A stretch of DNA of 64,000 nt, taken from Leptobrachium leishanense. Taxonomy: Eukaryota > Chordata > Amphibia > Anura > Megophryidae. The stretch spans positions 407,780,959 to 407,844,958 of the forward strand of contig CM019063.1 of the NCBI GenBank assembly GCA_009667805.1, written 5' to 3'. The notes under the pieces are model-generated. The model was not told where the DNA came from. It saw nothing but the letters and a program-made list of their open reading frames with translations, and made no database searches. Below, one piece after another: positions 31,944-44,019 of this stretch. How positions within the stretch are numbered: the stretch's first letter is position 1; each line of letters opens with the position of its first letter. Position numbers and translations under genes: made by a program.

Positions 31944-32904
31944 CAGGGTTATCCAAAGAGATTCGAAAAGTCACCGCACGTTCGGTGACTTTTCATTCTC
32001 TTCAATTCGGTTCCTTTTGCCGATCCCATTTCGGTGACCCTGCGGTGTATTCAGCAAGCACCACAGGGTCCCCGAATTGCAGGGAAAAGCTGCCGCAAAC
32101 CTGACGAAAACTAACAGCAAAACTCATCGAATGCACGCAGAAAACCCCCAAAAACATCTGGATTAACCTGCGAAAACCACGGAAAAAGCCCGAGCAGGAG
32201 CCGATCGCACACAGCCGAAGCAGCTGAGACCGCAGACGAGGGAGGTGAATAAATTAGCAAAACCGTTTGTATGAATGTGTGAAAATGAAACGCTGTTTGC
32301 AAAGAAACTACTGAGCGAAAATGTCTGAAATTTGCATATGAGGTCCAAGGAATGATAATAAAAAGGGCTGTTACAGAAAAAATAAGTAAACTTAAAAAAA
32401 AAAAAAATCGGACTTTTAAAAAAAAAAAATAATAAATTATATTTTTAAATAATTTAAGTAGGATCTGCATTTACAGTAAAAATATGCATCTTCCGCAATG
32501 CTAACTGAATTCCAGCAAGTATGGACAGTAGGTAGTATCCTAAAAAATCTATAAATAAAGAGACTTTTGCTGCAGAATTTTATAATGAATGGTTTATTAG
32601 ATATTGAATTAAAACGGGAATATTTTTAACATTGAAGCCTATGGGATTCTCCTGAAATAACTTGCCGAATTAAACCATCGAATGGCAGGGCATTTCGGGA
32701 ACCTTTCACTGCTGGTTTGTGTTCTCTGAATAGCCGAAGCAGTGCTTCTCTATGGGGATTTCACTGCCCTCGAACAGGCACCGAACAGGCACTGTATGTT
32801 CAGGCAATTCGCCAGGATTTGGCGAATTGCCTGCTCTCTGGATAGCCTAATGGCCAGGAAAGGTAACCTTTCTCAAGCAATTCGGATCTCTTTGATTAAC
32901 CCTG
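31944..32904. mobile_element. CAGGGTTATTCA-family element, copy 2
   Basis: It starts CAGGGTTATCCAAAGAGA and ends with a sequence reading CAGGGTTAATCAAAGAGA on the other strand. ATA flanks both sides, a possible 3-bp duplication. The interior matches 39010-39965 except for an extra stretch at about 32430-32540 that contains one arm of a perfect 87-bp inverted repeat. It is non-coding. Confidence 0.75.
32438..32524 (+). repeat. 87-bp inverted repeat, left arm
   Basis: Identical by eye to the reverse complement of 33481-33567, about 1 kb away. The arm is extra sequence relative to the paralogous element at 39010-39965. Confidence 0.9.
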
Positions 32905-33480
32905 ATAGTTTCGGATCATTTTCTAATCGACTTCGAATCGTAATTTCAGACGATTCGTAATATCGGATGGCCGATATAACATTTTTCGTAAACGAAAAAA
33001 ATAAGGAAAATACAAATCTCGGACGAAAACTAAATTTTGACAATGCGAAATGCACATTTCTATGAACCAGCCATGGACACTCATGCTAACAATTCATGAT
33101 GTATTATTGACACATGCACCTTTGTCAACCGCAAGAAACTTGACCCTGGCGGCAGTGAGTGGTGAGGTGATGCATGATTTATTAATGCTTTTTAATACAT
33201 ATCCCATAACCGTGACTCATATTTTAATCAAGCAAAAGTGAGTCTTGCTGTACACCCCTGACTTGCACATTTAGAGACTTGCAGATTGTATATCAACAAT
33301 GAAATATTAAAGCAGGAACTTGCACATTGTAAATATAATTGCGATATATTAAATTAGGAACTTGCAGGTTGAAAATATTACAAAAAATATTGAAGTTTCG
33401 AATTTGTGTGTTTACTGTAACAGTATAAAGTTAATTTTCAGACTTGCACGTTATGACTCCAAATGCTTAAATGAGGATGT

Positions 33481-33567
33481 CCATACTTGCTGGAATTCAG
33501 TTAGCATTGCGGAAGATGCATATTTTTACTGTAAATGCAGATCCTACTTAAATTATTTAAAAATATA
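33481..33567 (-). repeat. 87-bp inverted repeat, right arm
   Basis: Perfect reverse complement of 32438-32524. It lies in otherwise unassigned sequence (33071-33573), a few bases before the TTAA of the next piggyBac MITE. Confidence 0.9.
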
Positions 33568-33577
33568 AAATGTTTAA

Positions 33578-34706
33578 CCCCTTAGTGACAAGGTGGTTTT
33601 ACACAAATTCGTCCTTTAGTGACCGCTGCTGTTTTTACGTTTCTGCGCTGTTAGTGTTTAGGTCAAATTTTCCTGTTACTCGTTTATTCATCCCACACAT
33701 ATTATACACTGTTTTTCCTGCCATTAAATCGAATTTCTAAAAATACTATTATTTCCATCATATCGAATAATTTACTATATAAAAATATGAAATATGATGA
33801 AAAAATGGTAAAAACACACTTTTTCCTTATTTAATCCCCAAAATCTACAACCGCCAAAAAAGACCCCAGCTAAATAGTTTCAAAATTTTGTCCCGAGAAT
33901 AGACATACCCAATTTTTACACGTTTTTGCTTTTTAGCCCCTTCACTGCTGAGCCAGTTCACCCATGTGCGCTGAGCTCATTCTGACCATTTTATTTTAAT
34001 AATTTTTAGATGACAGCCTAGGTACTATTTAACTAAATCCCCCCAGATAAAAAAATGTAAAAAAACCAACAATTTTTTTATTATTTATAATTTTATTTTT
34101 ACACCAAACCCGGTCATGTTTGGTATCATTGGAAAGGCAATGATCAGGCCTTTCTAATGATGTCAAATATGACCCTGCCAAGGATCCAACGGATCCCCCT
34201 ATCTCCACATGGCAGCTAGGGGGTTAACTGGCCCACTGACATACTCACATATATGGCGAGGATGTCAGTGGGTCACCTGGAGGCTTGGCTGACATCCAAT
34301 ATGTCAGCCCCTTCCAGGTTTGAATCGCGATTTGGTGCAAATTTGCGGTGAATCGCGATCCGGCTGCAAAATAGTTAATGCTGTACACCACTGAAAAGGG
34401 GAGACTCTCCCCTTTCCAGTGGAGCAACTTGCATCGCTCTATATTAAATGGTTGGGGAGATAGAGGGCTCCCTCCCATTCCTGAATTCTGTCCACTGGCG
34501 CCAGCCGATGACATCATCACGCAGCGTGATGTCATATTCGGATTGGCTGGCACCCAGGAAACGGCAAGGCAAGCTTCAAACTTGCCATAGATGTCGTGGG
34601 AGCCGGCGAGGGAGATGAGTATCGCGGGGGGAGGTTAGGAGCCTGCTGACGTCTAAGGGAGACACGTGGGCAGGACAGACAAGGTATGTCAGCGATCGGG
34701 AAGGGG
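33578..34706 (+). mobile_element. piggyBac MITE related to the 19437-24162 element
   Basis: TTAA flanks both ends (33574-33577 and 34707-34710). The left 100 bp match the left end of the full piggyBac element ('ccccttagtga', 'cctttagtgaccgctgctg', 'gtttaggtcaaattttcct'). From about 33937 a second left-end-like sequence ('ccccttcactgctgagcc') begins, so this may be two elements fused or nested. It is non-coding. Confidence 0.8.
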
Positions 34707-34710
34707 TTAA

Positions 34711-35639
34711 CTGATAACTATTACAACTATTTATTAATTAATAATATATGAACACCTAATTTATAAAATTAATATTAATAAAAACTAATCAAATTAACAA
34801 GATCAGTCTCCACGTTTTTAATTAATTTAATAAATTTCATTAGTTTTAGTAAATAATAGTTTTAATAGGTGTTAATAAATAATATTAACAATTATTAGTT
34901 TGCAAACAATAGCTAAACATTTATAGTTATATGTCATTTACATAGGAGTTACAGTAAACACATGTTTACTGTAAGATTCGCATCTTTGGGACTTCTGAGT
35001 ACAACACACATTTTGAACCCCACAAGTCGAGGATTTCAGTAAAACAGAGAGACACAAAAAAGCATCATTGCAATGTATTTACACTCTATTTTTCAGACAA
35101 TTTAGACCTGTTTTGGTAGTGATATGAAGAAAGAAGCGAGAGGTCCCTCCACAAAATCTCCCAATATAAAAAAAATATATAATACAAAACTGCAGAAGGT
35201 CCCCAGTGCTCCTTCCAAAGCGCACACATCATCCAGAAAAACAAAACATAGAACATAGCCCTTATTATCCCATACGACTGCATTTGCGAGCCCAGTTTAA
35301 GGCTCCATAAAGTGTGAGTTGACAATTGGCCTTGAGCTAAATATACAGTGGTTACACTATCTGGTGATCCTTTTCCATTCTTTTGAGATACCATGGATTC
35401 CATGAAAATTTATTGAAGAGCTCCAGGACAAAGTGCTACACCTTTTGGAATGTATTGTAAAAACATAGAACACCTGCCGTAAAACACAAAGGGAAAAAAC
35501 ATAGTACACACTGACAAAGAATATATATAATCCTGCACAGGACAAATGAATCTGCGCACCAGAAAATAGTGAAAATAGTCTTACCAAACTGATAACTCAT
35601 ATTCTGCAGTTGTTCTCCTTCGCCTCTATCTGCAAGCCC
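34711..35639. other. no gene recognised
   Basis: AT-rich with many 'ttaataa' words at 34730-34930. Open frames on the minus strand near 35086-35786 have no recognised domain. Confidence 0.45.
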
Positions 35640-36300
35640 CAGGAGGAAATCTGCGTGTAGGGATGTGGAATCAGGAACCAGGATCAGATCGGTAAAGGTA
35701 TAAAATAACAGGTATTTATTGGTATTGCTAAAATATACAGCAATACAAATATCCAACGTCCTTCTCAAATAACAGTAGGACTTCATCAGGGATAGAAATT
35801 ACATAAACTGCTCCTCCACATATATATACAGCTACTACCCAGCTAAAACCCATCCTCAATCAGTTCAAATAAACTATTAACCAAATCGGCGGGTGGAGAT
35901 GTCAATCCTTTTCTCCTTCCGTGTTTCACATCCCTGTGTATTTTTCCCTATGGATGCTTTCCCTACTAGATATCTCCTCCTGATTCCGGTTACCTCATCT
36001 TTCCGTGATTCCTTTAAGGGTCGTTCTCTACACATGCGCTCCTTTCTGGCTCTTTCTCCAACTGCGCATGTTTTAGGAAGACTCTGCAAGCCATCTGTTG
36101 CTTCTCTTTAACCCTTTTCAGAGACTTTCAGTGGTCCACAAGTATGTGGTTGAAATCCGCAAGAGACAAAGTCCATGAGGCTAAAATATATAAAAGAGTC
36201 CATAAGAAACATACTCTATAAATATCCTTAAAAAATAAACACATGTATATATCTAGTCAATTTCACCTTAATGAAAATTACACTAATAAATGAAGTTGGT
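35640..36300 (-). mobile_element. possible Penelope-like 3' region
   Basis: On the minus strand the order resembles the 3' regions of the other PLEs here: a tract with 'gcgcatgtgtagag', then a CTGATGA motif (35783-35789 in reverse) with a 5-bp stem, GTCCT (35758-35762) with AGGAC (35777-35781), then a long AT-rich end. The GAAA strand of a hammerhead core is missing. No coding part is recognised. This call rests on weak similarity. Confidence 0.3.
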
Positions 36301-37133
36301 GTCTTAAACCTTAACCTGCCGCCTCTAAACAGCAGCCCTCTAAACAGTCCGTTAAAGCCCTCACGCCGAGCACGACCTGCCCAGTGTCAAAGGGGTTTAA
36401 ATATACCTGTCTTGGTATTGACAAAGCAGATGCCCCTTTGATAAGTCTGAGTACAGCAGACAGATCGCATAGGGTGTTTTTTTAAGCCGTTTTTTTCTAT
36501 ATTTTTCTTATTTTGTTATTTTTTATTCTATGTTATTATTCCTCACCTCATTTGGCATATCCACTCAAGGAATATTTGTTTTCTTGGGAGAAAGACTTAT
36601 TTTAAGAGACTTGCTTATGATGATTTGCATACGTACATTTTTTATGGTGACAGTATTACTCTACATTTTAGCTTTTCTTTTTTTGTTTTAATGTCCATGA
36701 GGAATGATCGCAAGAAGCTTTGATGGCTTATTTTTTTATAATAGTCTTCCTTACTGTGGTATTGTTTATTGCATTTTGAACAGCTATTTAGAAGAATCCT
36801 AAAGATCCCTAAGATCCATAAATCAATAGATCTGCAGGCCAATGTCGTAAAGCATTCTAATTCAACAAAAAGCACCAACATCCATTCGGCAGTGTTAAGC
36901 AACTTTGTATTCTGTAAACATCAATCCAACAAATAATTTGTACATTTTACTTTGATCTGTTCTGCTAAAAATAGAAGAACTTCGTGAAAAGAAAAAAAAT
37001 ATAATAACGTGTTCTTATTTTACAACAGACAAGAAGCATATATGTAATGTCTACATAAATTGTATGTACATACTGCAAAGATAGATGATGGATTATTATG
37101 TTCACTACGTTCCTCCACTATACGATTGCCTTC
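36301..37133. other. no gene recognised
   Basis: AT-rich sequence with no convincing ORF or repeat end. Confidence 0.5.
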
Positions 37134-37136
37134 TTA

Positions 37137-37840
37137 GGGCCCTATCAGGTAAAAATACCTGTACTAAGGGGAAAAATTAGTGAAGGCTAATTTCCCCTTT
37201 GAGTTCCAGTTTCACTAGCAGATTACGGGGAAGACGCTGAGTCCAGAAGCATGCCCCGTAGTGGCAGCTAGGCTCGCGGATGCTGGGGCAGCGCTAGTGC
37301 CCCGTCTTGAGCATCTTCTCCATGGAGTCCATAGGGCTCCATGGAGGCTTCTCCTGCCGGGTCACATGACCAGCAGTATCTTGCCTCTCAAGAGATCCTG
37401 CTGGTCAGCGGAGTGATCGCGGAGGGAGACTGGTGACTTTTTCCCTCAGTCTCCCTCTGATCTCGGCAACCAGAAGCGGCGAGAGTATTTATTTTTTGGG
37501 GGGACTTTTCAGCTGCTGATAACTGATTCTGCAGCAGTGGAATCAGTCAGCAGCAGCTCAGAGCTCGTGTTAACTTTTTGGTTAGTGACAGCTCTTAGTA
37601 ACTAGCGTTAGGACCTTGTGATCCTAACGTTAGTTAATCTCTGCTTTCACTTTGCACTCCCCATGTTAAGTATAGGGAGCGTAAAGTACAGTAAACACGT
37701 GCTATAAACGACTAATATTGATTTGCTAATGGATTTTTTAACCCATTAGCGAATTGGAGATGATCTGTGCGGCGCACTATCAGCTCTTTTAAGCTAACGC
37801 TAACGTGAGTGCTAGCTTTAGCTTGGAGGTGATAGAGCCC
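37137..37840. mobile_element. Harbinger-like MITE with GGGCCCTATCA ends
   Basis: The left end is GGGCCCTATCA and the right end reads GGGCTCTATCA on the other strand. TTA flanks both sides (37134-37136 and 37841-37843). The 704-bp interior includes several short palindromes and no coding frame. An older relative is at 8105-8640 and a terminus relative at 4512-5271. Confidence 0.8.
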
Positions 37841-37843
37841 TTA

Positions 37844-39009
37844 ATGTCTTTCTGAAGAGCGATGCGCTTCTGCTGCTCCTAGTCTCTCTTCAAGCTATTT
37901 GGTAAATCATTACTGTTTACTGAAACTACTACTACATTACACTTTTTAAACTTTAGATAAACCCAATAGATTTAGAATTCCGAAAATTGTAGATACAGGT
38001 ATGTTTTGACAGAAATGTGTTAAAACATTGTTCTAAGCTTTGTTTTTTTCCACCAGTGAGGTATCAGGAGGAGCATCAGTAGGATATTAAGGATTACGAT
38101 AAATATGGTCTAAAAGGCAGGAGCACCAAGGTAGGTGACAAAACCAAATAATATAAAATGTCAGATAAACATCAAAACAGTTAAATACAAAGTCCTATAT
38201 AAAGGTTCAATCCAGTTCCCAAAAGTATATTGATACAAAGTAATATATAGGACAAATACACAAAAACGTAAACGCTTACATTTTATTCTTAATGCATCTA
38301 AATGTCACATGTTGCTAAGTTTGCTAATTAAACTAAATTATATTGTAATGACTTTAATTGCATTAACTGCTTTTGTTCATTTGTCCTATATATTACATTG
38401 TATTGGTGGCAAAACCTGAAGCATTTATTACTACAGGATATTAAAAGAAAATTTTAAAGTGTTGGGAAATGATATACACAAATAGTAAACCTGCTTCTGC
38501 TCTTCTCACCGTGGCTTAGTTTAATACATAAGATGATTATTACAATATCTAATTAAAATACTTTAAAATGGAAATTGAAAAATAATGCTATAAATACCAA
38601 TCTAATCTCTTCTGTTACTGAAACAAATAATTTGCTGCCTTACTAAACATTGTACACATACAATTTTTATTGGCATACAATTTTCACAGTCTCACGTGTT
38701 TTGAAAAATGGCTAAAAACAATATATTAATACTTTTGCTATTATTTGTTTTTATATGTTCATTTATCATTACAGAGACATGCTATATAATATTTTACAGT
38801 ATACTGTATTCAGGAATGTTGTGTATTATCTTCCCTGGAAATCATAATTTGATCTTATTAGCACCTAACTAATTCTTTGCATACATATTTACTGCTTCAA
38901 TAGTAAAATCCTGAATATTAATCTGTTCCTTACTGCTGGTCACAAATATATCCTGATTTTTTTTATTCAAAACATCCATTGTTTATGTGATCACTCATTG
39001 GAACACTGT
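37844..39009. other. no gene recognised
   Basis: AT-rich sequence with no convincing ORF. Short words around 38150-38440 ('aggacaaat', 'atattac') recur locally. Confidence 0.5.
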
Positions 39010-39965
39010 CAGGGTTATTCAAAGAGATCCGAATTGTGTCCGAAAGGTAACCGAACAGTGAAATTCAGCGTATGCTTACCTTTCCTGGCCATTCGACTAT
39101 TCAGAGAGCAGGCAGTTCGCCAAAAGTTGGCGAATTGCCTGCACATACGGTGCCTGTTCGGTGCCTGTTCGGGACCTGTTTGAGGGCAGTGAAAGCCCCA
39201 TAGAGAAGCAATGCTTCGTCTATTCAGAGAACAAAACCCAGCAGTGAAAAGTTGCCGAATTTCCCTGCTGTTCGGTGGTTTCATTCGACAGGTTTATTCA
39301 GGCGAATCCCATAGGCTTCAATGTTAAAAATATTCCTGTTTTAATTTAATATCTAATAAACCGTTGATTACGATATGCCGCAAATCTGCCGAACGCATCC
39401 AAAAAGCACAGCACTGACCAGTCCTTGGGAAAAGCCGACAAATTCAAAAAATTTGAAACGCTGTTTGCAAAAAACTACTGGAGAAAATGTCTGGAATTAA
39501 CATATAAAGTCCTATGAATAATAAGAAAAAGGTCTGTTACAGAAAAAAAACACTATTAAAAAACATATATCAGGAAATTTTTTTGCTGAAAAATCCTAAA
39601 AGAATAAGTAAAGAGACTTTTTGCTGCAAATTAAAAGAATAAACAGTTTAATAGATATTTAATAGAAATGGGAATATTTTTTAACATTGAAACCTATGGG
39701 ATTTGCCTGACTAAACCTGCTGAATGAAACCACCGAACAGCAGGGCATTTCACTGCTGTTCGGTGTTCTCTGAATATATTAACCATTGCTTCTCTATGGG
39801 GATTTCACTGCCGTCGAACAGGCACCTTATTTCACTGGCAATTCGGCATTATTTGGCGAATTGCAAATATTTGAATAGCTGAATGGTCTGAAAATTGCAC
39901 CATACGTGGAAATTCACTGTTCGGTGCAATTTCGGAGCCAATTCGGCTCTCTCTGAATAACCCTG
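39010..39965. mobile_element. CAGGGTTATTCA-family element, most complete copy
   Basis: It starts CAGGGTTATTCAAAGAGA and ends with the near reverse complement. It is 956 bp and non-coding. The body contains subterminal inverted blocks ('aattcgcc', 'gaacaggcacc') on both sides and the central 'gtttgcaaaaaactactgg' block. It has no nested insertion, so it serves as the reference for 24530-26588 and 31944-32904. The flanks TGT/TTT are not a clean duplication. Confidence 0.8.
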
Positions 39966-40769
39966 TTTTTCACAGTGACCACACACAATCTGATTCCTCA
40001 GTTTCAGGGACCCTGTGAACAACAGTGTGTGTAGTTGTTGCTAAAATGGGGGATAATTGTTTTGAGTTTCAGTAAGGTTTGCTAGAAAGAGGAAAGGGAT
40101 GTCGGAATGTGACAGTTGATACCGGAATTGAGGTTGTGCTGGAATGGAGAGATTTGTTGCTTATTTGGGGTTACATTTGGTGGAAAGGGGAGAGTGTTGC
40201 TGGAATTGGGCAAAGGGTGGTTGAGTGAAAGGGGTCAGAAAAGGGGCATAAACATAAGAGGTACAGAGTGAGACTGAAATATAAGAAGTACAGAATGCAA
40301 CTGTAGAGTAAGGTGAGCAACAAAAAAGACAGAAAGATGGAGTGGTGCAGAATTTACTCAGAGATAAAGCTGTCAGAATTTATTCAGAAAAATAAAGGTT
40401 AAAGGGTGCAGAAGTGGTATAGAGACACAATAGGGAGACAGGAATGGTGCCGAAACATTAAAAATGGAATTCAAATGATACAGACAAGGGAGCAGAAAGG
40501 GGGGTGAAAGGCAAGAGACTTGTAGAATAATGAAGATACTTAAAGTGGTTGTTGGAATATGGCAAAAAAAAATATTCAGATTTACCCTGGTATAGAGGTA
40601 ATGTGGGATGCAATGGGTACAGTGAGAAGAGATGAGGGGAATGGGGAACAATCAAAAGAGAGGGATAAGGGAATAAGATACAAAAATAATAATTAATTTC
40701 ATTGTTAATTTCCAATAATGTCTTCTTTCTTTAATTATTCCCCCATTTTGCCTGTCAAGAGGCCTTAGG
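39966..40769. other. no gene recognised
   Basis: Purine-rich on the plus strand. Open frames on the minus strand (40373-40715) are low-complexity Ser/Pro/Leu-rich shadows of that composition. Confidence 0.5.
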
Positions 40770-41930
40770 ACTAAGTTCAATGTCAGCTCAGCGCGTTCAC
40801 CCGCAGGTACTGTTGGGTGCGGAGGACGCGCTGAGCGTGTCCTCCCTTTGTGGCCAGCGGTCGGCCGGATTCCGGCCGATCGCTGTGCCCCCTGGTGCGG
40901 GCTGACATCCTCGATGTCAGCCCAGCACCCCGAACCGCCGCCGGTACCATTAGATGTCATTAAAGCGGCGCAATGATATCTAATTCAGGTGCCACCCCGC
41001 GTGTGCGGAGGAGGTGCCTGAAAGGGAGGGGGTCGGTCCTTCGGACCTCTCTCCCTCCCGATCGCCGTGGGCCAGCGGCTGAAGGCAGGCACCATTTGGA
41101 AGGGCACAGCTTGCACTTCCAAACCGTGCCTGCCTTTAACTCCTTGGGTGCCGGATCACGATTCGGCGCCGAATCGTGATCCTCTCCCGGAGCTGGCCAA
41201 CATCTTGGATGTCGGCCAAGCTTCTGGGAATGCCCCCTGATGACTGGCGTCATTGTGCATAGCACGATGACGCCAGTCCTGGAGTTAACCCCTAACTGCC
41301 ACCAATGGTAGAGATAGGGGGTTCCAATGAACCCCCCCCATCTCCCGATCCGTGGCAGCTAGGGGTTAATGTTTGGTACTGTTGGATCGGCCAGACCATG
41401 TAAAAAGTTTTTTTTAAAAAATAAAAATTAAAAATAAAAAAATATTTTAAAAACAATTATAAAAAAAATAAACAAGTTTTTTTTTTTTTGGTTTGTTAAT
41501 GCAGCAATATTGTTCCCATTTCAATTATAATGTGAACAATGATGCTGCACTAACGATTTTTGCATGCAGTGCGTTTGTTAAAAATCGCGTAATTTTCCCC
41601 CAAAAAAATTGTAATGAGACCCCATTTCTAATTCTTTTAACAAGTGCACCCCATAGAAAATATAACCGCAATTGCTCGCATGTTAAAATGTGAAAGAAAA
41701 CACTTTACAAGTAAATTATTGAAAATTCATATTTTATTGCATTTTTTGTTATAATATACAGACAGGACATAACGTATACATATAATAATGACATATTATG
41801 AATCTGCTGAGTCTGCCGGAAAGAACAATATATAATATGTCTGGGTCATATACTAAAATAAGCCTTCAAAACGCGTTTAAACAAGATGAGCGAAACAGGT
41901 AAAAATGAGCTCAGCACAGAGGCGTGAAAT

Positions 41931-42660
41931 AGAAACATAGAAACATAGAAACATAGAAAAATGTCGGCAGATAAGAACCTTTCGGCCCATCTAGTCTGCC
42001 CAATTACATGGATACTTTACCTGGATTTATCTTTTGTTTAGGATAGCCTTATGCCTATCCCATGCCTGCTTAAATTCAATTACTGTTTTGGCCTCTACCA
42101 CTTCAACTGGAAGGCTGTTCCATGTATCCACCACCCTCTCAGTAAAATAATGCTTTCTGATGTTACTTTTAAACCTTTGCCCCTCTAATCTAAGACTATG
42201 TCCTCTTGTTTTGCTACTTTGTTTCCTTTTAAATATACTCCCTTCCTCTACCTTGTGGATTCCCTTTACGTATTTAAATGTTTCTATTATATCTCCTCTG
42301 TCTCGTCTTTTTTCCAAGCTATACATGTTAAGATCATTAAGCCTTTCTTGGTAACTTTTCTCCTTCAAGCCGTACACCATTTTAATAGCCCTTCTCTGAA
42401 CTCTCTCTAAGGTGTCTATATCCTTCTGGAGATACGGTCTCCAGTACTGCACACAGTACTCCAAGTGAGGTCTCACCAGTGCTCTGTACAGTGGCATGAG
42501 CACTTCCCTTTTCCTACTGCTAATACCTCTCCCTACACAACCAAGCATTCTGCTAGCATTTCCTGCTGCTCTATTACATTGACTACTTACCCTTAGATCC
42601 TCTGCAATAATAACCCCTAAATCCCTTTCCTCAGATGTTGAGGTTAGGACTGTATCAAAT
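41931..42660 (-). mobile_element. CR1-like LINE, 5'-truncated, copy 1
   Basis: Read on the minus strand, the copy holds the end of the RT-containing ORF, a 3' UTR and a tail of 8-bp repeats (three units of AGAAACAT as seen on the plus strand at 41931-41955). Short repeated 3' tails are typical of CR1. It interrupts a piggyBac MITE. The second copy at 45774-46780 is about the same length once its own insertion is removed. Confidence 0.85.
42027..42548 (-). pseudogene. CR1-like LINE RT C-terminal fragment
   Basis: The 173-residue fragment has the thumb/C-terminal motifs 'LYRALVRPHLEYCVQYW', 'LERVQRRAIKMV', 'YQERLNDL' and 'SLEKRRDRGD', ending with 'VVDTWNSLPVEVV'. These are characteristic of the end of CR1/L2-type RT ORFs. 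The catalytic palm is missing because the copy is 5'-truncated, so it cannot encode an active enzyme. Confidence 0.88.
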
Positions 42661-42686
42661 ATATGCCTCAGCAGCGAAAGGGTTAA

Positions 42687-44011
42687 TTGTATGGTTGGTC
42701 AAAATGTCTACGATTTTTATAAATTGGCATATTTCTGCTTTTGTTACACAAAGTTTTCATTCAGTTGGTTCTCATAATGGGATATTTTCCTTTCAGTTGT
42801 TTGCCCCAATGTAGGGGCTATTAGCTTGGCAACCTGTATTGCTCCTTCTGTGTCATCTAAAGGTAAGTGCCCGAGTGCTCATGCAATATAAAAATTATTC
42901 ACAAATCCTATTTGCATCTTACCTTGAACACTATAATCCGGTGCCTGATTATATGTGATTAATTATATTGAAGAATGTACACATATCCAATTTGAGCACT
43001 AGAGCGTACAAAATACTAATAACAATAGAGCTCAAAATGAATGTAAGTATTTTGATAATTGTCTGAAATTCTTACTGTAAGAAAATTTACCTGTTTACAC
43101 TGTAAAGCTTCTGCTGTTGGTTTTGTACTTTTGGGAAATGCTGGCATTTGTCAGTGCTGCCACATTGGTCATTTTCACTGTATGTTCAAAATCAGCATAC
43201 AGTGGATCTTTGTGAATAAACCTTTAAATTTTGCATTCAGTGGGAGTTTTGTGTTTCTTTCTATCTTAAATATATGAGCTCGAAGCGTTGATCTGTTTGT
43301 GGTCCTAACAAAATAATGAAAGCAATAAAGCGAGGTTACCTTCTAATCATTTAATACTTTTTTTTCAGTCAGAATGGGTATTTGCAAGGAACTGCCAGTA
43401 AATCCACCGCATTAGGATACGGATCCCAGGTTAAACAGCAATCACATAAAGCAGCACAGCTGGTATTGACTTTGTGAAACCATAGTTCTGTTGGGATCGC
43501 ACAGTTCTGGTGGAAGGACCCTGAAGAATGTTTTGTTCTCAGTATCCTTCTGTCGTGATGAGGTACGGATCAGATTTTCAGACCGAAAACTAGTAAACAC
43601 AATCTTTTAGGAGCAATACTTTATTTTTCTCCTATTGGTTATTCACCAGTTCCTGCTACTTCCCATGCTATACAAAGTATAGGACACATAAAGATGGAGT
43701 AATCTGCTGGACAAGTTGACAGCCACAATAATTAATGGATTTCATGCAAATACTACTGGTGGTCTTGGAATAGAGACCTAAGTATAAAAATAAATAAATA
43801 TGACATTTCAATAGTTTTAACAACAAAATGAATATGCATAACATAACATAAAATCAAGGGAAATGTAAATCACTGTAACCTAGCAAATCCTGATCTGTCA
43901 AGGCTCATCTGCATACTAAGGCACCTCATAAGCCAATGGAGTGTCTACATTCTAAAATTTAGCTGAGGTATTTAAATATTGATGGATTCTCTGTAAACAA
44001 CAAGAGAATTA
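42687..44011. other. no gene recognised
   Basis: AT-rich sequence. A 72-residue frame at 43059-43277 has several cysteines but no recognised motif. Confidence 0.5.
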
Positions 44012-44019
44012 AACTTGCA

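Larger units (their letters stand above)
27770..33062. mobile_element. composite hAT MITE with nested insertions
   Basis: The left end TAGACTTGTGCA and the right end, reading TAGAAATGTGCA on the other strand, match the family at 5618 and 62638. The flanks TAAAACAG (27762-27769) and TGAACCAG (33063-33070) agree at 6 of 8 positions, a worn target duplication. The hAT part includes repeated 'ggatc' and 'cgaaatatcgg' words at 27850-28010 and 32905-33050. A PLE pair (28809-31668) and a CAGGG-family element (31944-32904) lie within it. The pairing of these two ends is inference. Confidence 0.55.
40770..42682 (-). mobile_element. piggyBac MITE, reversed, interrupted by CR1-like LINE
   Basis: The right end ('gcgaaagggttaa', TTAA at 42683-42686) is the reverse of the left end at 25054. 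The block 'aacaagatgagcgaaacaggtaaaaatgagctcagcac' of this copy mirrors 25065-25120. The GC-rich half matches 5669-6370. A CR1-like LINE (41931-42660) lies close to the right end. The left boundary is approximate; no clean TTAA remains there. Confidence 0.65.

Noticed and set aside
35086..35786. Minus-strand frames with hydrophobic stretches
   Set aside because: Hydrophobicity follows from T-rich composition on that strand; overlapping frames give equally plausible nonsense, and no family is recognised.
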